NCBI GenBank assembly: GCA_001543385.1
Contig: LPNH01000008.1
Span: 951 to 64,950, forward strand
DNA length: 64,000 nucleotides
Direction of reading: 5' to 3'
DNA from: Candidatus Hemicellulosilyticus sp. P3
Lineage (GTDB): Bacteria > Bacteroidota > Bacteroidia > Bacteroidales > P3
Shown here piece by piece: positions 25,719-34,209 of this stretch (the first letter of the stretch is position 1; every line of letters begins with the position of its first letter). A program made the translations under genes and the position numbers. The notes beneath the pieces were generated by a model. That model had not been told where the DNA came from and did not search any database. It was given only the letters and a program-made list of their open reading frames with translations.

Positions 25719-26192
25719 ATGATAGGAGTTAACAAAGTTATTTTGATTGGCAATGTGGGACGCAACCCCGATGTGGTCTCATTCCCCCAGGACCGGCATG
25801 GTGAAATCCAGGGCGTGGTCAAGAAAGCGTCCTTTACGCTGGCTACAACAGAATATCACCGCAACCGTGAAGGGCTGCGTATCGAGCAAACCGAATGGCA
25901 CAATGTCGTGTGTTGGCGCAGTCTGGCCGAGATAGCCGAGAAAATCCTGCGCAAAGGGGTCACCGTCTACGTGGAGGGTCGTTTGCAAACCCGCTCATGG
26001 GAAGACAAAGAAGGCAACAAACGCTATATCACCGAAGTGGTGGCCGACAACTTCACAGTGCTTACCGGCCGTACCCGCGGTGAGGAATCGTCAGCCGGCG
26101 GGCAGCGCGCTCCTTTTGCCGACACCCGTGACAACCCATTGGAGGAGATACTCACCGCCGACACAGAGCCATTGGGTGATCTTCCCTTTTAG
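25719..26192 (+). CDS. ssb: Single-stranded DNA-binding protein
   Basis: 157 residues. The OB fold is recognised by MIGVNKVILIGNVGRNPDV at the start, FTLATTEYHRNREG, and EWHNVVCWRSLAEIAEKILRKGVTVYVEGRLQTRSW. An acidic tail ends in GDLPF, close to the canonical DDIPF partner-binding tip used by replication and repair proteins. It coats single-stranded DNA during replication, recombination and repair. It has its own promoter after mutY and converges with pgi, the two stop codons being 14 bp apart. Confidence 0.96.
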   Translation: MIGVNKVILIGNVGRNPDVVSFPQDRHGEIQGVVKKASFTLATTEYHRNREGLRIEQTEWHNVVCWRSLAEIAEKILRKGVTVYVEGRLQTRSWEDKEGNKRYITEVVADNFTVLTGRTRGEESSAGGQRAPFADTRDNPLEEILTADTEPLGDLPF

Positions 26193-26211
26193 CGGTAGCG
26201 GTGCGCTACCG
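26193..26211. terminator. Small hairpin between convergent ssb and pgi
   Basis: CGGTAGCG and CGCTACCG form a perfect 8-bp stem with a GTG loop. It begins directly after the ssb stop codon and overlaps the pgi stop codon. No T-run is present on either strand, so function as a terminator is uncertain. Confidence 0.4.
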
Positions 26212-27516
26212 GCCGAAGCCCGGTTTCCCCAATAGCTGGAACATATTGCGCTTATAAGCCTCCACACCGGGTTGGTCGAAGGGGTTGACCCTTAGCATAT
26301 ATCCGCTGATGCCGCAGGCCAGTTCGAAAAAGTAGAGTAATTGGCCGAGGCAGTAGGCGTCAAGGGTGGGCAGGACAATGCGTATCACAGGCACGCCCCC
26401 TGCATAGTGAGCCATGACGGTGCCGCGCTCAGCCTGATGGTTTATTTCAGTGAGCGATTTTTTCTCCAGATAGCTGAGTCCGTCAAGGTTCTGCTCGTCA
26501 TGCGGGATGTCCACATGATGGTGAGCTGCCTCGACGCTGATTACAGTTTCGAAAAGCATACGTCTGCCATCCTGTACATATTGCCCCATTGAGTGCAAAT
26601 CTGTTGTGTAGCAGAGGCTGTGTGGCAATATACCCTTGCCCTCCTTGCCTTCGCTTTCGCCAAAGAGTTGCTTCCACCATTCGCTTACATAGTGCAGAGC
26701 CGGTTCGAAATTGACCAACAGTTCGACCGGTAGCCCTTTCCGATACAGCAAATTGCGCAAAGCGGCGTAATGCAAGGCGGGATTATTGTCGACAGTGCTG
26801 TTCTCCAGGCAAAGCTTGCGCATGTCGCGTGCGCCGGCCACCAACTGACCGATATCGTGGCCGGCCATCGCAATCGGCAGCAACCCGACAGGGCTCAACA
26901 CAGAGAACCGTCCTCCCACATTGTCCGGGATGACATAGCTGCGGTATCCCTGCTGGAGGGCAATGTCGTGCAGTGCGCCTTGCTGCGCGTCGGTGACGGC
27001 GATGATGCGACGGGCGGCCTCCGCCATGCCATATTTGTGCTCCAGATGAGACTTTATAATACGGAACGCAATAGCCGGTTCGGTGGTGGTCCCCGACTTC
27101 GAAATGACAGCCAATGCATAATTGCATCTGTCCAGTTGTTGCATCAGCTGCCAGTAATAATCTTCGCTCAGCGTGTTGCCGGCATAAAGAATATGCGGTG
27201 ATTCATCTCCTGCTGCACGCTCTTGCGAGGCTGACAAGGCTTCAATGGCAGCCCGTGCGCCCAGGTAGCTGCCTCCGATGCCGACAACGACAAAAGTGTC
27301 GATTTCCGGAGCCAGGCGTGCCACATCGGACCGTATGTCTGCGATCTGGCTCTGAATTGTCTCCGGCAGGTCAATCCATCCCAAAAAATTGTTGCCGGCT
27401 CCGGTTCGCGCTGTCAATGTCCGGAAAGCCTCCCAGGCCTCGCCCAATATATCATTTAAATCATTGTTTGACAGTTGATTGTCAATAAACTCAGTGTCAA
27501 TCTTAATGTTTTTCAT
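26206..27516 (-). CDS. pgi: Glucose-6-phosphate isomerase
   Basis: 436 residues, the short form common in Bacteroidetes and Firmicutes. The SIS-type sugar-isomerase region shows VVVGIGGSYLGARAAIEAL, AVISKSGTTTEPAIAFR, and the second signature GKGILPHSLCYTTDLHSMGQYVQDG. It interconverts glucose 6-phosphate and fructose 6-phosphate in glycolysis and gluconeogenesis, in the cytoplasm. It stands alone on the minus strand, convergent with ssb and divergent from the OmpA porin gene. ATG at 27516 gives the expected N terminus; there is no better internal start. Confidence 0.96.
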   Translation of the reverse strand: MKNIKIDTEFIDNQLSNNDLNDILGEAWEAFRTLTARTGAGNNFLGWIDLPETIQSQIADIRSDVARLAPEIDTFVVVGIGGSYLGARAAIEALSASQERAAGDESPHILYAGNTLSEDYYWQLMQQLDRCNYALAVISKSGTTTEPAIAFRIIKSHLEHKYGMAEAARRIIAVTDAQQGALHDIALQQGYRSYVIPDNVGGRFSVLSPVGLLPIAMAGHDIGQLVAGARDMRKLCLENSTVDNNPALHYAALRNLLYRKGLPVELLVNFEPALHYVSEWWKQLFGESEGKEGKGILPHSLCYTTDLHSMGQYVQDGRRMLFETVISVEAAHHHVDIPHDEQNLDGLSYLEKKSLTEINHQAERGTVMAHYAGGVPVIRIVLPTLDAYCLGQLLYFFELACGISGYMLRVNPFDQPGVEAYKRNMFQLLGKPGFGR

Positions 27517-27683
27517 AAGTTAATCGAAACAGATATTTAACAGATATGTACGTATTTAACGGAAAAAAAATGCGAAATATTTTCTCGGATTGTAAAAAAA
27601 CATGTATTTTTGCAAAACAAATGTCCGGGAGGAATTTGTATAATTGTTTTTCGAATTCTAAAAAACCTTTAATTTAAACAAAC

Positions 27684-28892
27684 ATGATCAAGAAAATTTT
27701 TACTTTTGGGCTGTTGTTAGGTCTTCTGGCTGTTAACAGCACCTCAATCGCTCAAGAGCAAGAGTATCCTCATTACGGATTCTGGAGCAACTGGTCTATC
27801 GGTGCAAGCGTGGATCTTGTCAAACAGGGTCACCATGGCTCGGATTGGGGCAAAGGCATCAGCCTTGGCGCCTCCTTGATTGTCGAAAAGGAACTCAACC
27901 ACGTATGGGATCTGCGTTTCGCATTCCAGGTTCCTGGTTTTATCAACAAGGAGACAGACCTGGTAAATGCCGGCATGGAAGATTATTTCGATCGCTACGC
28001 TTCGGCTGTGGCGGGTGCAAAATTCTCCATCACCGACGCCATTATGGGCTACGACTCGTTGCGTCGTTCCTCCATCTACTTACTCGCCTTGGGCGGTGTC
28101 AGCTACGATCGGAATGACATCACCAGACGTCTCGACGGCGACTTCGTCTTCGTTGCCCAGGCTGGTCTTGGCTACAGCTACAAGTTCTGCAAACACAGCA
28201 CATTCTTTGTCGAGGGCATGGTTGACGATCATGCCAGCGTCCGCAACATTTTCGACAATAGAAAGATGATGGATTTCTTTCTCAACATCGGTTATCTCTA
28301 CAATTTCGGACCTACGGCTGCCGACCGTGCCCGCTTGGCCCAGATCAGCCTGTTGACCAAGGAAAACTTCGATGCTCTCAACAGCCAGGTCAGCGATTTG
28401 CAAGGAAAAGTCGACAACAAAGACAAGCAGATCAAAAAACTTGAAGCCCGTGTTTCCGAGCTCGAGAAAGAACTTGCCAACGTCATTCCGCAGGGCAACA
28501 CCGCCGCAGCCGACAGTCTCCAGCGTCTGATTGACCAGATCAAGGCTGAGCAGATGACATTCTATGCTCTCCCGTTCTCCATTCTGTTCGATGTTGACCA
28601 ATACACAGTCAATGAATCCGAGATGCAGAAATTGGCTGCCGTTGCCCGCGTCATGAAAGACAATCCCGGCACCAAGTACAACCTCTACGGTTTCTGCGAT
28701 CACACCGGTTCGGACAAGTACAACCAAAGTCTCTCCGTTAAACGTGTCAACGAGGTCAAAAGACTTCTTGTCAAGAGATATGGCATAGCCGAAGACCGTC
28801 TCATGACCGAAGGTAAAGGCAAATCCGTCTGGTTTGGTGATGTGAAATATTCCATCAACCGTCGCGTCTCCTTCTATCGTGTCATTGAATAG
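27684..28892 (+). CDS. OmpA-family outer-membrane protein with N-terminal barrel
   Basis: 402 residues. A signal peptide ends near SIAQE. Residues ~25-210 are short amphipathic strands of an 8-stranded barrel (WSNWSIGASVDLVKQG, FQVPGFINKETD, GYSYKFCKHSTFFVEG). A coiled-coil linker (~225-270, LNSQVSDLQGKVDNKDKQIKKLEARVSELEKEL) leads to the OmpA peptidoglycan-binding domain (~285-400) with NLYGFCDHTGSDKYNQSLSVKRV and the basic RVSFYR end. It should anchor the outer membrane to peptidoglycan and is probably abundant. A strong terminator follows and the gene appears monocistronic. Confidence 0.92.
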   Translation: MIKKIFTFGLLLGLLAVNSTSIAQEQEYPHYGFWSNWSIGASVDLVKQGHHGSDWGKGISLGASLIVEKELNHVWDLRFAFQVPGFINKETDLVNAGMEDYFDRYASAVAGAKFSITDAIMGYDSLRRSSIYLLALGGVSYDRNDITRRLDGDFVFVAQAGLGYSYKFCKHSTFFVEGMVDDHASVRNIFDNRKMMDFFLNIGYLYNFGPTAADRARLAQISLLTKENFDALNSQVSDLQGKVDNKDKQIKKLEARVSELEKELANVIPQGNTAAADSLQRLIDQIKAEQMTFYALPFSILFDVDQYTVNESEMQKLAAVARVMKDNPGTKYNLYGFCDHTGSDKYNQSLSVKRVNEVKRLLVKRYGIAEDRLMTEGKGKSVWFGDVKYSINRRVSFYRVIE

Positions 28893-28917
28893 TTCGCTAT
28901 TTAACACTCATCCACAT

Positions 28918-28952
28918 AAAGAGGCAGCACATGGAGGTGCTGCCTCTTTTTT
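28918..28952 (+). terminator. Terminator of the OmpA-family gene
   Basis: AAAGAGGCAGCAC pairs perfectly with GTGCTGCCTCTTT over a 6-nt loop and runs into a tract of T residues. It ends 28 bp before the next gene. Confidence 0.9.
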
Positions 28953-28979
28953 TCTTCGCCAATCCTCCGCTCCCATTCC

Positions 28980-31034
28980 ATGGCACTCCCATCCTTGCGC
29001 CGCTGCCTGTCGTGGCTGCTATGTTGCATGTTGCCCATCTGGGGATTGCAGGCCCAATCGGTCAGCCTGCCCCATACGTGGGAGGACATGATCGAACTTT
29101 GGAACGAGACATCTGACACTCCGCTTCCCATCGAAGAGGTGGAAGAACTCTACGAACAGCTGTCCGGGCAGCCCGTCGACATCAACGACACAGTGCATAA
29201 CGAGCTGCTGCGGTTGTTCTTCATCTCGCCATTTCAATGCGTGGCCTTGCGTACATATATTGAGCAGTACGGACCGCTCTTGAGCGTCGATGAATTGTTG
29301 CTGGTGCCGGGATTCGACACATTGACTCTTGCAATGCTGCGGCCTGTTGTTGTGGCCTCTTCTTCATCGGGGCCGGCCCCCTTCTCATGGCGTGACCTGC
29401 GACGCAAGGGTCGTCACAGTCTGCTTATGGGAGCAGGGGGAACAATAGAACGGGCCCGGGGCTATCGGGAAAACATCTACGAGGGCGACCCATACAGACT
29501 TTATTGGCGTTACCGTTATCGTTCGGGCAGTCATCTCCAATTCCAGTTGTCGGCAGACAAAGATGCAGGCGAGGCGCTCTTCTCCGGTAGTCAGCGACAG
29601 GGTTTCGACCACTACGGGTTTCACCTCTTGCTCAAAGATATTGGACGGTTAAAGTGCTTGGCGATAGGGACTTTCAACCTTCAGTTCGGGCAGGGGGCCA
29701 CCCTGTGGACCGGTTTTGCCCCCTATACTGTCCTGGGCGGCCTCGGCTATCGTTCCGCGCATGGTGTCGGTGTTTCCAGCGCTTTCCTCGAATACGGTTA
29801 TTTGACAGGTATAGCGGCCACTGTTGTGCCGAAGGCACCGTGGGAGCTAACCCTCTTTTATGCCAATACGCCTCTTGATGCAACAATTCCGGCATCCATG
29901 TCCGGAAAGTTGCGCGACGGGATGGAGCTGGTTCAGAGCATCTATCTGTCCGGCTACCATCGCACTCCTGTTGAAGTGGCCAAGCGTCACCAGCTTGACG
30001 AGGAGCTCTACGGGGCCAACATCACATACCGCAGGCCTGACTGGAAGGTGGGATTGACTGGCTACCGCACGCTCTTAGACAAATACATACAACCGGCGAA
30101 CTACCGCTACAATTACTACTATTTTTCCGGTTATGAAAATCTCAACATGGGCGTCGACGCAACATACCGTTTTCGCAATCTCTTGTCGTATGGTGAGATA
30201 TCACTCTCACAAAACCGTCATATAGCCGCCTTGGCTGGGCTGGACTATATGTATGGCGCCTCAAGTCGTCTGAGCGCAATCGTTCACCATTATGATGCAT
30301 GGTATTGGAACCTCCATGCCGACGCACCCTCCATGGCTGGCCATACCCGCAACGAACAGGGGCTGACACTGACCGCTGTGACCCCTTTGCTGCACCGTCT
30401 GCGATTCGAAACATCATTTGCCTATTGTCGCTTTCCGGAGATGCGTTCAACCGCCTACGGGGCCTCCCATGGCACCGATGTGCACCTGCGTCTATCCCGT
30501 ACCTTCTCGCAATCATTTTCTGCCTCGGTGTTATACCGCTACAAACGTCAGGATGCCAACATAAAAGTGTCAGATGAATATGAACTGCATCCAGCCAGTC
30601 GTCATCAATGTCAGCTCGACATGCGCTATGATATTGACAAATGGCATTACAGTCTTCGTGCTGCCGTCGTTGACTACTGTCTGGTCGGAGAACATAGTCA
30701 CGGGTTATTGTTACATGGCGATGTGAAATGGACCCCCGTTCTGCTTCCGTTGACACTCTCATTGCGGCTTGCCGCTTTCAACGTGAGCGACTATAACGCG
30801 CGTCTCTACTCTGTCGAGAGCGGTGTCGCCTTCGACAATAGCGGCACATTCTTTTACAATCGCGGGGTCCGGCTCTATACCGTAATGCACTGCAACCTCA
30901 GCCGTTGGCTTGTCTTGGCCGTCAAGTACAGCCTCAGCCGTTATACAGATGACCATTTGTTTGGCAGCGGCTATGAGGCGCTGGGGAAGTCACACCGCCA
31001 GCAGTGGCATCTACAGTTGCGTGCCAACCTGTAG
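28980..31034 (+). CDS. Helix-hairpin-helix domain protein with predicted outer-membrane beta barrel
   Basis: 684 residues. A signal peptide (LRRCLSWLLCCMLPIWGLQAQ) is followed by ~60-125, a helical region with two helix-hairpin-helix-like turns (QPVDINDTVHNELLRLFFISPFQ, LSVDELLLVPGFDTLTLAML), the ComEA-like pattern. The remainder is beta-rich: alternating aromatic strands such as YRLYWRYRYRSGSHLQFQLS and a C-terminal strand ending HLQLRANL, consistent with a large barrel. Such HhH-barrel proteins occur across Bacteroidales but have no assigned function. DNA binding or passage across the outer membrane is conceivable from the HhH unit, but not shown. Its 3' end overlaps the convergent rnc gene by 24 bp. 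Confidence 0.78.
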   Translation: MALPSLRRCLSWLLCCMLPIWGLQAQSVSLPHTWEDMIELWNETSDTPLPIEEVEELYEQLSGQPVDINDTVHNELLRLFFISPFQCVALRTYIEQYGPLLSVDELLLVPGFDTLTLAMLRPVVVASSSSGPAPFSWRDLRRKGRHSLLMGAGGTIERARGYRENIYEGDPYRLYWRYRYRSGSHLQFQLSADKDAGEALFSGSQRQGFDHYGFHLLLKDIGRLKCLAIGTFNLQFGQGATLWTGFAPYTVLGGLGYRSAHGVGVSSAFLEYGYLTGIAATVVPKAPWELTLFYANTPLDATIPASMSGKLRDGMELVQSIYLSGYHRTPVEVAKRHQLDEELYGANITYRRPDWKVGLTGYRTLLDKYIQPANYRYNYYYFSGYENLNMGVDATYRFRNLLSYGEISLSQNRHIAALAGLDYMYGASSRLSAIVHHYDAWYWNLHADAPSMAGHTRNEQGLTLTAVTPLLHRLRFETSFAYCRFPEMRSTAYGASHGTDVHLRLSRTFSQSFSASVLYRYKRQDANIKVSDEYELHPASRHQCQLDMRYDIDKWHYSLRAAVVDYCLVGEHSHGLLLHGDVKWTPVLLPLTLSLRLAAFNVSDYNARLYSVESGVAFDNSGTFFYNRGVRLYTVMHCNLSRWLVLAVKYSLSRYTDDHLFGSGYEALGKSHRQQWHLQLRANL

Positions 31035-31871
31035 AGGCTGTTCCATGCCGTCCTTTACGGTTAATTGTTGGTTAAGCGTCGTGCCAACATCGTCGGTCGA
31101 GACATTGCTTTCCCCCTTTTTCTGAAGATAGAGATAAGTCTTCTCGGCGGCCAGTTGCTCAGCAGCTTTGATAGAGTCGGCCCGGGCGTTGCGATAAGCC
31201 TTTCCGTCAATGGTGGCCACTACATCATATTGCGTCCGGCTGCGGCTTCCTTGATAGGTGGTTTTTTGCACAACAAACTTAATCTTGTGCTTATTGTGCT
31301 GCCCCCAGTCGAGCAGCTTGCTCTTGTAATTCCAGTCGAGATGAGCCAATTGGTCGACATCCATATAAAACCGAAGGAATCGTTCTATGATCACCTTCTT
31401 TGCAAACACATAACCTCGATCCAAATAAATGGCCCCCACCAATGCCTCGACGCCGTCGCCTTCCTTGCTCTTGAACGCCCCGTTACTACGGGAGTCAAAC
31501 CGGATAAGCTTCGACAGTCCGATCTTGTTTCCCAACCGGTTAAGATTATTGCGCGATACAATTATGGAGCGTAATTCGGTGAGAAACCCTTCCTCCTTAT
31601 GCGGATATTTGTGATACAAATAATCGGCGACAACAGAACTCAGCACCGCATCGCCCAAATATTCCAATCTCTCATTGTTGATTCGGTGTCCGTGGCCCAA
31701 ATCCTGCGATTTCGACCGGTGTGTCAAGGCAATGTGATACAATTCAATATGGTGAGGTTTGAACCCCAGCACATTCTTAAAAAAAAAGTATAAATCCTTA
31801 TCCTCCCGCCTTAGCGCTGCTATCGATAGAAGTCTTGCAATCACGTTAGGCGAGTGGCTGGGAAGAGACAA
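31011..31871 (-). CDS. rnc: Ribonuclease III
   Basis: 286 residues. The RNase III catalytic signature NERLEYLGDAVLSSVVADYL is at about residue 65, with the second acidic cluster EALVGAIYLDRG near 143. The C-terminal double-stranded RNA-binding domain (~175-262) includes YKSKLLDWGQ, VVATIDGKAYRNARADSIKAAEQLAAEKTY. A 25-residue tail follows. The enzyme processes rRNA and cleaves structured mRNAs. It is the last gene of acpP-fabF-rnc, 8 bp after fabF, and overlaps the convergent barrel gene. Confidence 0.96.
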   Translation of the reverse strand: MSLPSHSPNVIARLLSIAALRREDKDLYFFFKNVLGFKPHHIELYHIALTHRSKSQDLGHGHRINNERLEYLGDAVLSSVVADYLYHKYPHKEEGFLTELRSIIVSRNNLNRLGNKIGLSKLIRFDSRSNGAFKSKEGDGVEALVGAIYLDRGYVFAKKVIIERFLRFYMDVDQLAHLDWNYKSKLLDWGQHNKHKIKFVVQKTTYQGSRSRTQYDVVATIDGKAYRNARADSIKAAEQLAAEKTYLYLQKKGESNVSTDDVGTTLNQQLTVKDGMEQPLQVGTQL

Positions 31872-31879
31872 TAATTAAA

Positions 31880-33130
31880 TTATCCGATATATTTTCGGAA
31901 AGCGAGCGACACATTGTGGCCGCCAAAGCCAAAAGCATTGCTCAGTGCGAAATTGACCGGGCGATGGTTGGCCTTGTTGAAAGTATAGTCCAGCGGCAGA
32001 ATGTCGGGGTCGTCATTGAAATGATTGGTGGTGGGAGGAATCACATCATTCTCAATGGACAGAATCGTGGCAATAGCTTCGACAGCTCCTGCCGCTCCCA
32101 GCAGGTGGCCTGTCATCGACTTCGTCGAATTGAGTGAGATAGATTTGGCGTGGTCGCCAAACAGTTGAGCGATAGCCTTTGGCTCGGAGACGTCACCCAC
32201 CGGCGTTGACGTTCCATGAGTGTTGATGTGGTCCACATCCTGTATGCGCATACCCGACTCTTCCACAGCCCGTTGCATAGCCAATGCCGCGCCCAGTCCG
32301 TCCGGGTGCGAAGCTGTTATATGATAAGCGTCGGCAGACAGGCCGCAGCCAGTCAATTCTGCATAGACATGTGCGCCACGCGCCTTGGCGTGCTCATACT
32401 CTTCAAGCACCAGAACGCCGGCCCCTTCGCCCAGCACAAAGCCGTCGCGGTCTCGGTCGAAAGGTCGTGATGCGGTGGCGGGGTCGTCGTTGCGTGTCGA
32501 CAATGCCTGCATAGAACCAAATCCGCCGATACCGCACTCCGTCACGGCGGCTTCAGAACCGCCTGTAATAACAATGTCGCAGCGGTTCAGCTGAATCATG
32601 TCAAAGGCATTGTTGATAGCGACAGCCGACGAGGCGCAGGCCGCCGCTGTAGCATAATTCGGACCTTGAAAACCGTATTTGATAGAGATATGCCCCGGAC
32701 AGATATCCAGAATAGTTTTAGGCACAAAGAAAGGGCTGAAGCGGGGTATGCGGTTTCCGTCAGCAAAAGCGATCACCTCTTCCTGGAAAGTAGGTGCGCC
32801 GCCCATGCCTGAGCCCCAGATAACCCCCACACGAGTCTTGTCAACATGTTCCAGATCAAGCCCCGAATCCCGGATGGCTTCATCTGTAGCCACCAGGCCA
32901 TATTGAGTGAACAGGTCTAATTTGCGGGCCTCTTTGCGGTCAAAATGTGCAAGTGAGTCGAAGTTCTTCACTTCACACGCAATGCGTGTCTTGAAATTTT
33001 CAGCATTGAAACGAGTAATCGGGCCGGCACCACTGACGCCTGTCAGCAACGACTGCCATAATTGAGCCACATTATTGCCCACAGGCGTCAGTGCCCCCAG
33101 CCCTGTAATGACTACTCTTTTCAATTTCAT
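31880..33130 (-). CDS. fabF: 3-oxoacyl-[acyl-carrier-protein] synthase II
   Basis: 416 residues from ATG 33130, giving the standard MKLKRVVITGLGALTPVGN N terminus; an upstream in-frame ATG at 33232 lies inside acpP and was discarded. The thiolase-fold active-site set is complete: Cys in ATAAACASSAVAI, His in DHINTHGTSTPVGD, Lys in NSTKSMTGHLLGAAG with the second His, and the C-terminal ALSNAFGFGGHNVSL. It elongates acyl-ACP with malonyl-ACP in fatty acid synthesis. acpP lies 16 bp upstream and rnc 8 bp downstream, one operon. Confidence 0.97.
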   Translation of the reverse strand: MKLKRVVITGLGALTPVGNNVAQLWQSLLTGVSGAGPITRFNAENFKTRIACEVKNFDSLAHFDRKEARKLDLFTQYGLVATDEAIRDSGLDLEHVDKTRVGVIWGSGMGGAPTFQEEVIAFADGNRIPRFSPFFVPKTILDICPGHISIKYGFQGPNYATAAACASSAVAINNAFDMIQLNRCDIVITGGSEAAVTECGIGGFGSMQALSTRNDDPATASRPFDRDRDGFVLGEGAGVLVLEEYEHAKARGAHVYAELTGCGLSADAYHITASHPDGLGAALAMQRAVEESGMRIQDVDHINTHGTSTPVGDVSEPKAIAQLFGDHAKSISLNSTKSMTGHLLGAAGAVEAIATILSIENDVIPPTTNHFNDDPDILPLDYTFNKANHRPVNFALSNAFGFGGHNVSLAFRKYIG

Positions 33131-33146
33131 CTGATAGGTCTGCAGA

Positions 33147-33383
33147 CTATTTTGTGTGATTCTGGATGTAACTGACAGCATCGCCGACAGTGGCAATCTT
33201 TTCAGCCTCCTCGTCCGGAATCTGAATGTCAAATTCCTTCTCGAGTTCCATAATCAGTTCGACGGTGTCCAAAGAGTCTGCACCCAAATCGGTGGCGAAG
33301 TTGGCCTCGGGAGTAACATCCTTTTCATCAACTCCAAGCTTATCAACGATGATAGCTTTAACTTTTGTTGCAATTTCAGACAT
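33147..33383 (-). CDS. acpP: Acyl carrier protein
   Basis: 78 residues from the ATG at 33383. The phosphopantetheine site is Ser37 in [18 protein letters not shown], the ACP hallmark; the protein is acidic as expected. It carries growing acyl chains for FabF and other enzymes of fatty acid synthesis. First gene of the acpP-fabF-rnc operon, divergent from purN. A TTTCTTTG sequence 25-35 bp upstream on the minus strand may be its -7 element, but it departs from TAnnTTTG at the first position. Confidence 0.97.
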   Translation of the reverse strand: MSEIATKVKAIIVDKLGVDEKDVTPEANFATDLGADSLDTVELIMELEKEFDIQIPDEEAEKIATVGDAVSYIQNHTK

Positions 33384-33573
33384 TTCTTTTCTTTTTAAGG
33401 TTAAAACAAGTTGCAAAGAAACAAAAAAAAAATCACATACATACTAAATTTACCCTCCATAGGTAGTGTTAAAATCCTTATTCGCCTATTTTTCATTCGT
33501 TTAATATGTTTAAAAAATCTTATATCCCTATTCAGTCCAGGTGGATGGGTGCGACAAGTCCTTGCTTTTTTCT

Positions 33574-33581
33574 TATATTTG
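33574..33581 (+). promoter_or_regulatory. -7 promoter element for purN
   Basis: TATATTTG fits TAnnTTTG and lies 34 bp before the purN ATG, in the 230-bp AT-rich region shared with divergent acpP. Confidence 0.6.
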
Positions 33582-33615
33582 CATTCACTTTATAAAAAAA
33601 GCTGCGTTTTAATCC

Positions 33616-34203
33616 ATGAAAGAGCAAATCCGTATCGCCATACTGGGGTCAGGCAACGGCACCAACGCCCAGCGTATCACAGAATATTTCCAAGACCGAC
33701 ACGGCCGTATTGTCGTAGACTGCATCCTGTACAACAGACGCGACGCCTATATTGGTCAGCGTGCTCACAATCTGGGCGTAGAGCATTGTTATTTTCCGTC
33801 GTCGCAGTTCCGTGAAGGCACAGTCATTGTGAACTATCTGCGAGAGCGTCAAATCGACTTTGTCGTGTTGGCGGGCTTCTTGTTACTGGTGCCGCAGACC
33901 ATGCTCGACGCTTATCCCGGACGTATTGTCAACATACATCCGGCGTTGTTGCCCAAATATGGAGGCCAAGGAATGTACGGATCACGTGTCCATGAGGCGG
34001 TGGTGGCCAACCGCGAGGCGGAGAGCGGCATCACCATACATGTGGTGGACCGCCACTACGACCGGGGGACAACGCTCTTCCAAGCCGTTTGTAAAGTCGA
34101 ACCCTCCGACACCGCCGACGATGTGGCACATAAGATACACCTCTTGGAACAAAAGCATTTTCCTCAGGTCATAGAAGACTGGATACTTCATTTTAAAGCA
34201 TAA
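33616..34203 (+). CDS. purN: Phosphoribosylglycinamide formyltransferase
   Basis: 195 residues. The N-terminal phosphate-binding loop IAILGSGNGTNAQRI and the catalytic block RIVNIHPALLPKYGG, with His-Asp partners in ESGITIHVVDRHYDRG, are all present. The active-site Asn-His-Asp set of the GART family is intact. The enzyme transfers a formyl group from 10-formyl-THF to GAR in purine synthesis. It starts an operon-like run with the glycosyltransferase 6 bp downstream. Divergence from acpP is the usual Bacteroidetes order. Confidence 0.96.
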   Translation: MKEQIRIAILGSGNGTNAQRITEYFQDRHGRIVVDCILYNRRDAYIGQRAHNLGVEHCYFPSSQFREGTVIVNYLRERQIDFVVLAGFLLLVPQTMLDAYPGRIVNIHPALLPKYGGQGMYGSRVHEAVVANREAESGITIHVVDRHYDRGTTLFQAVCKVEPSDTADDVAHKIHLLEQKHFPQVIEDWILHFKA

Positions 34204-34209
34204 TCCGCC

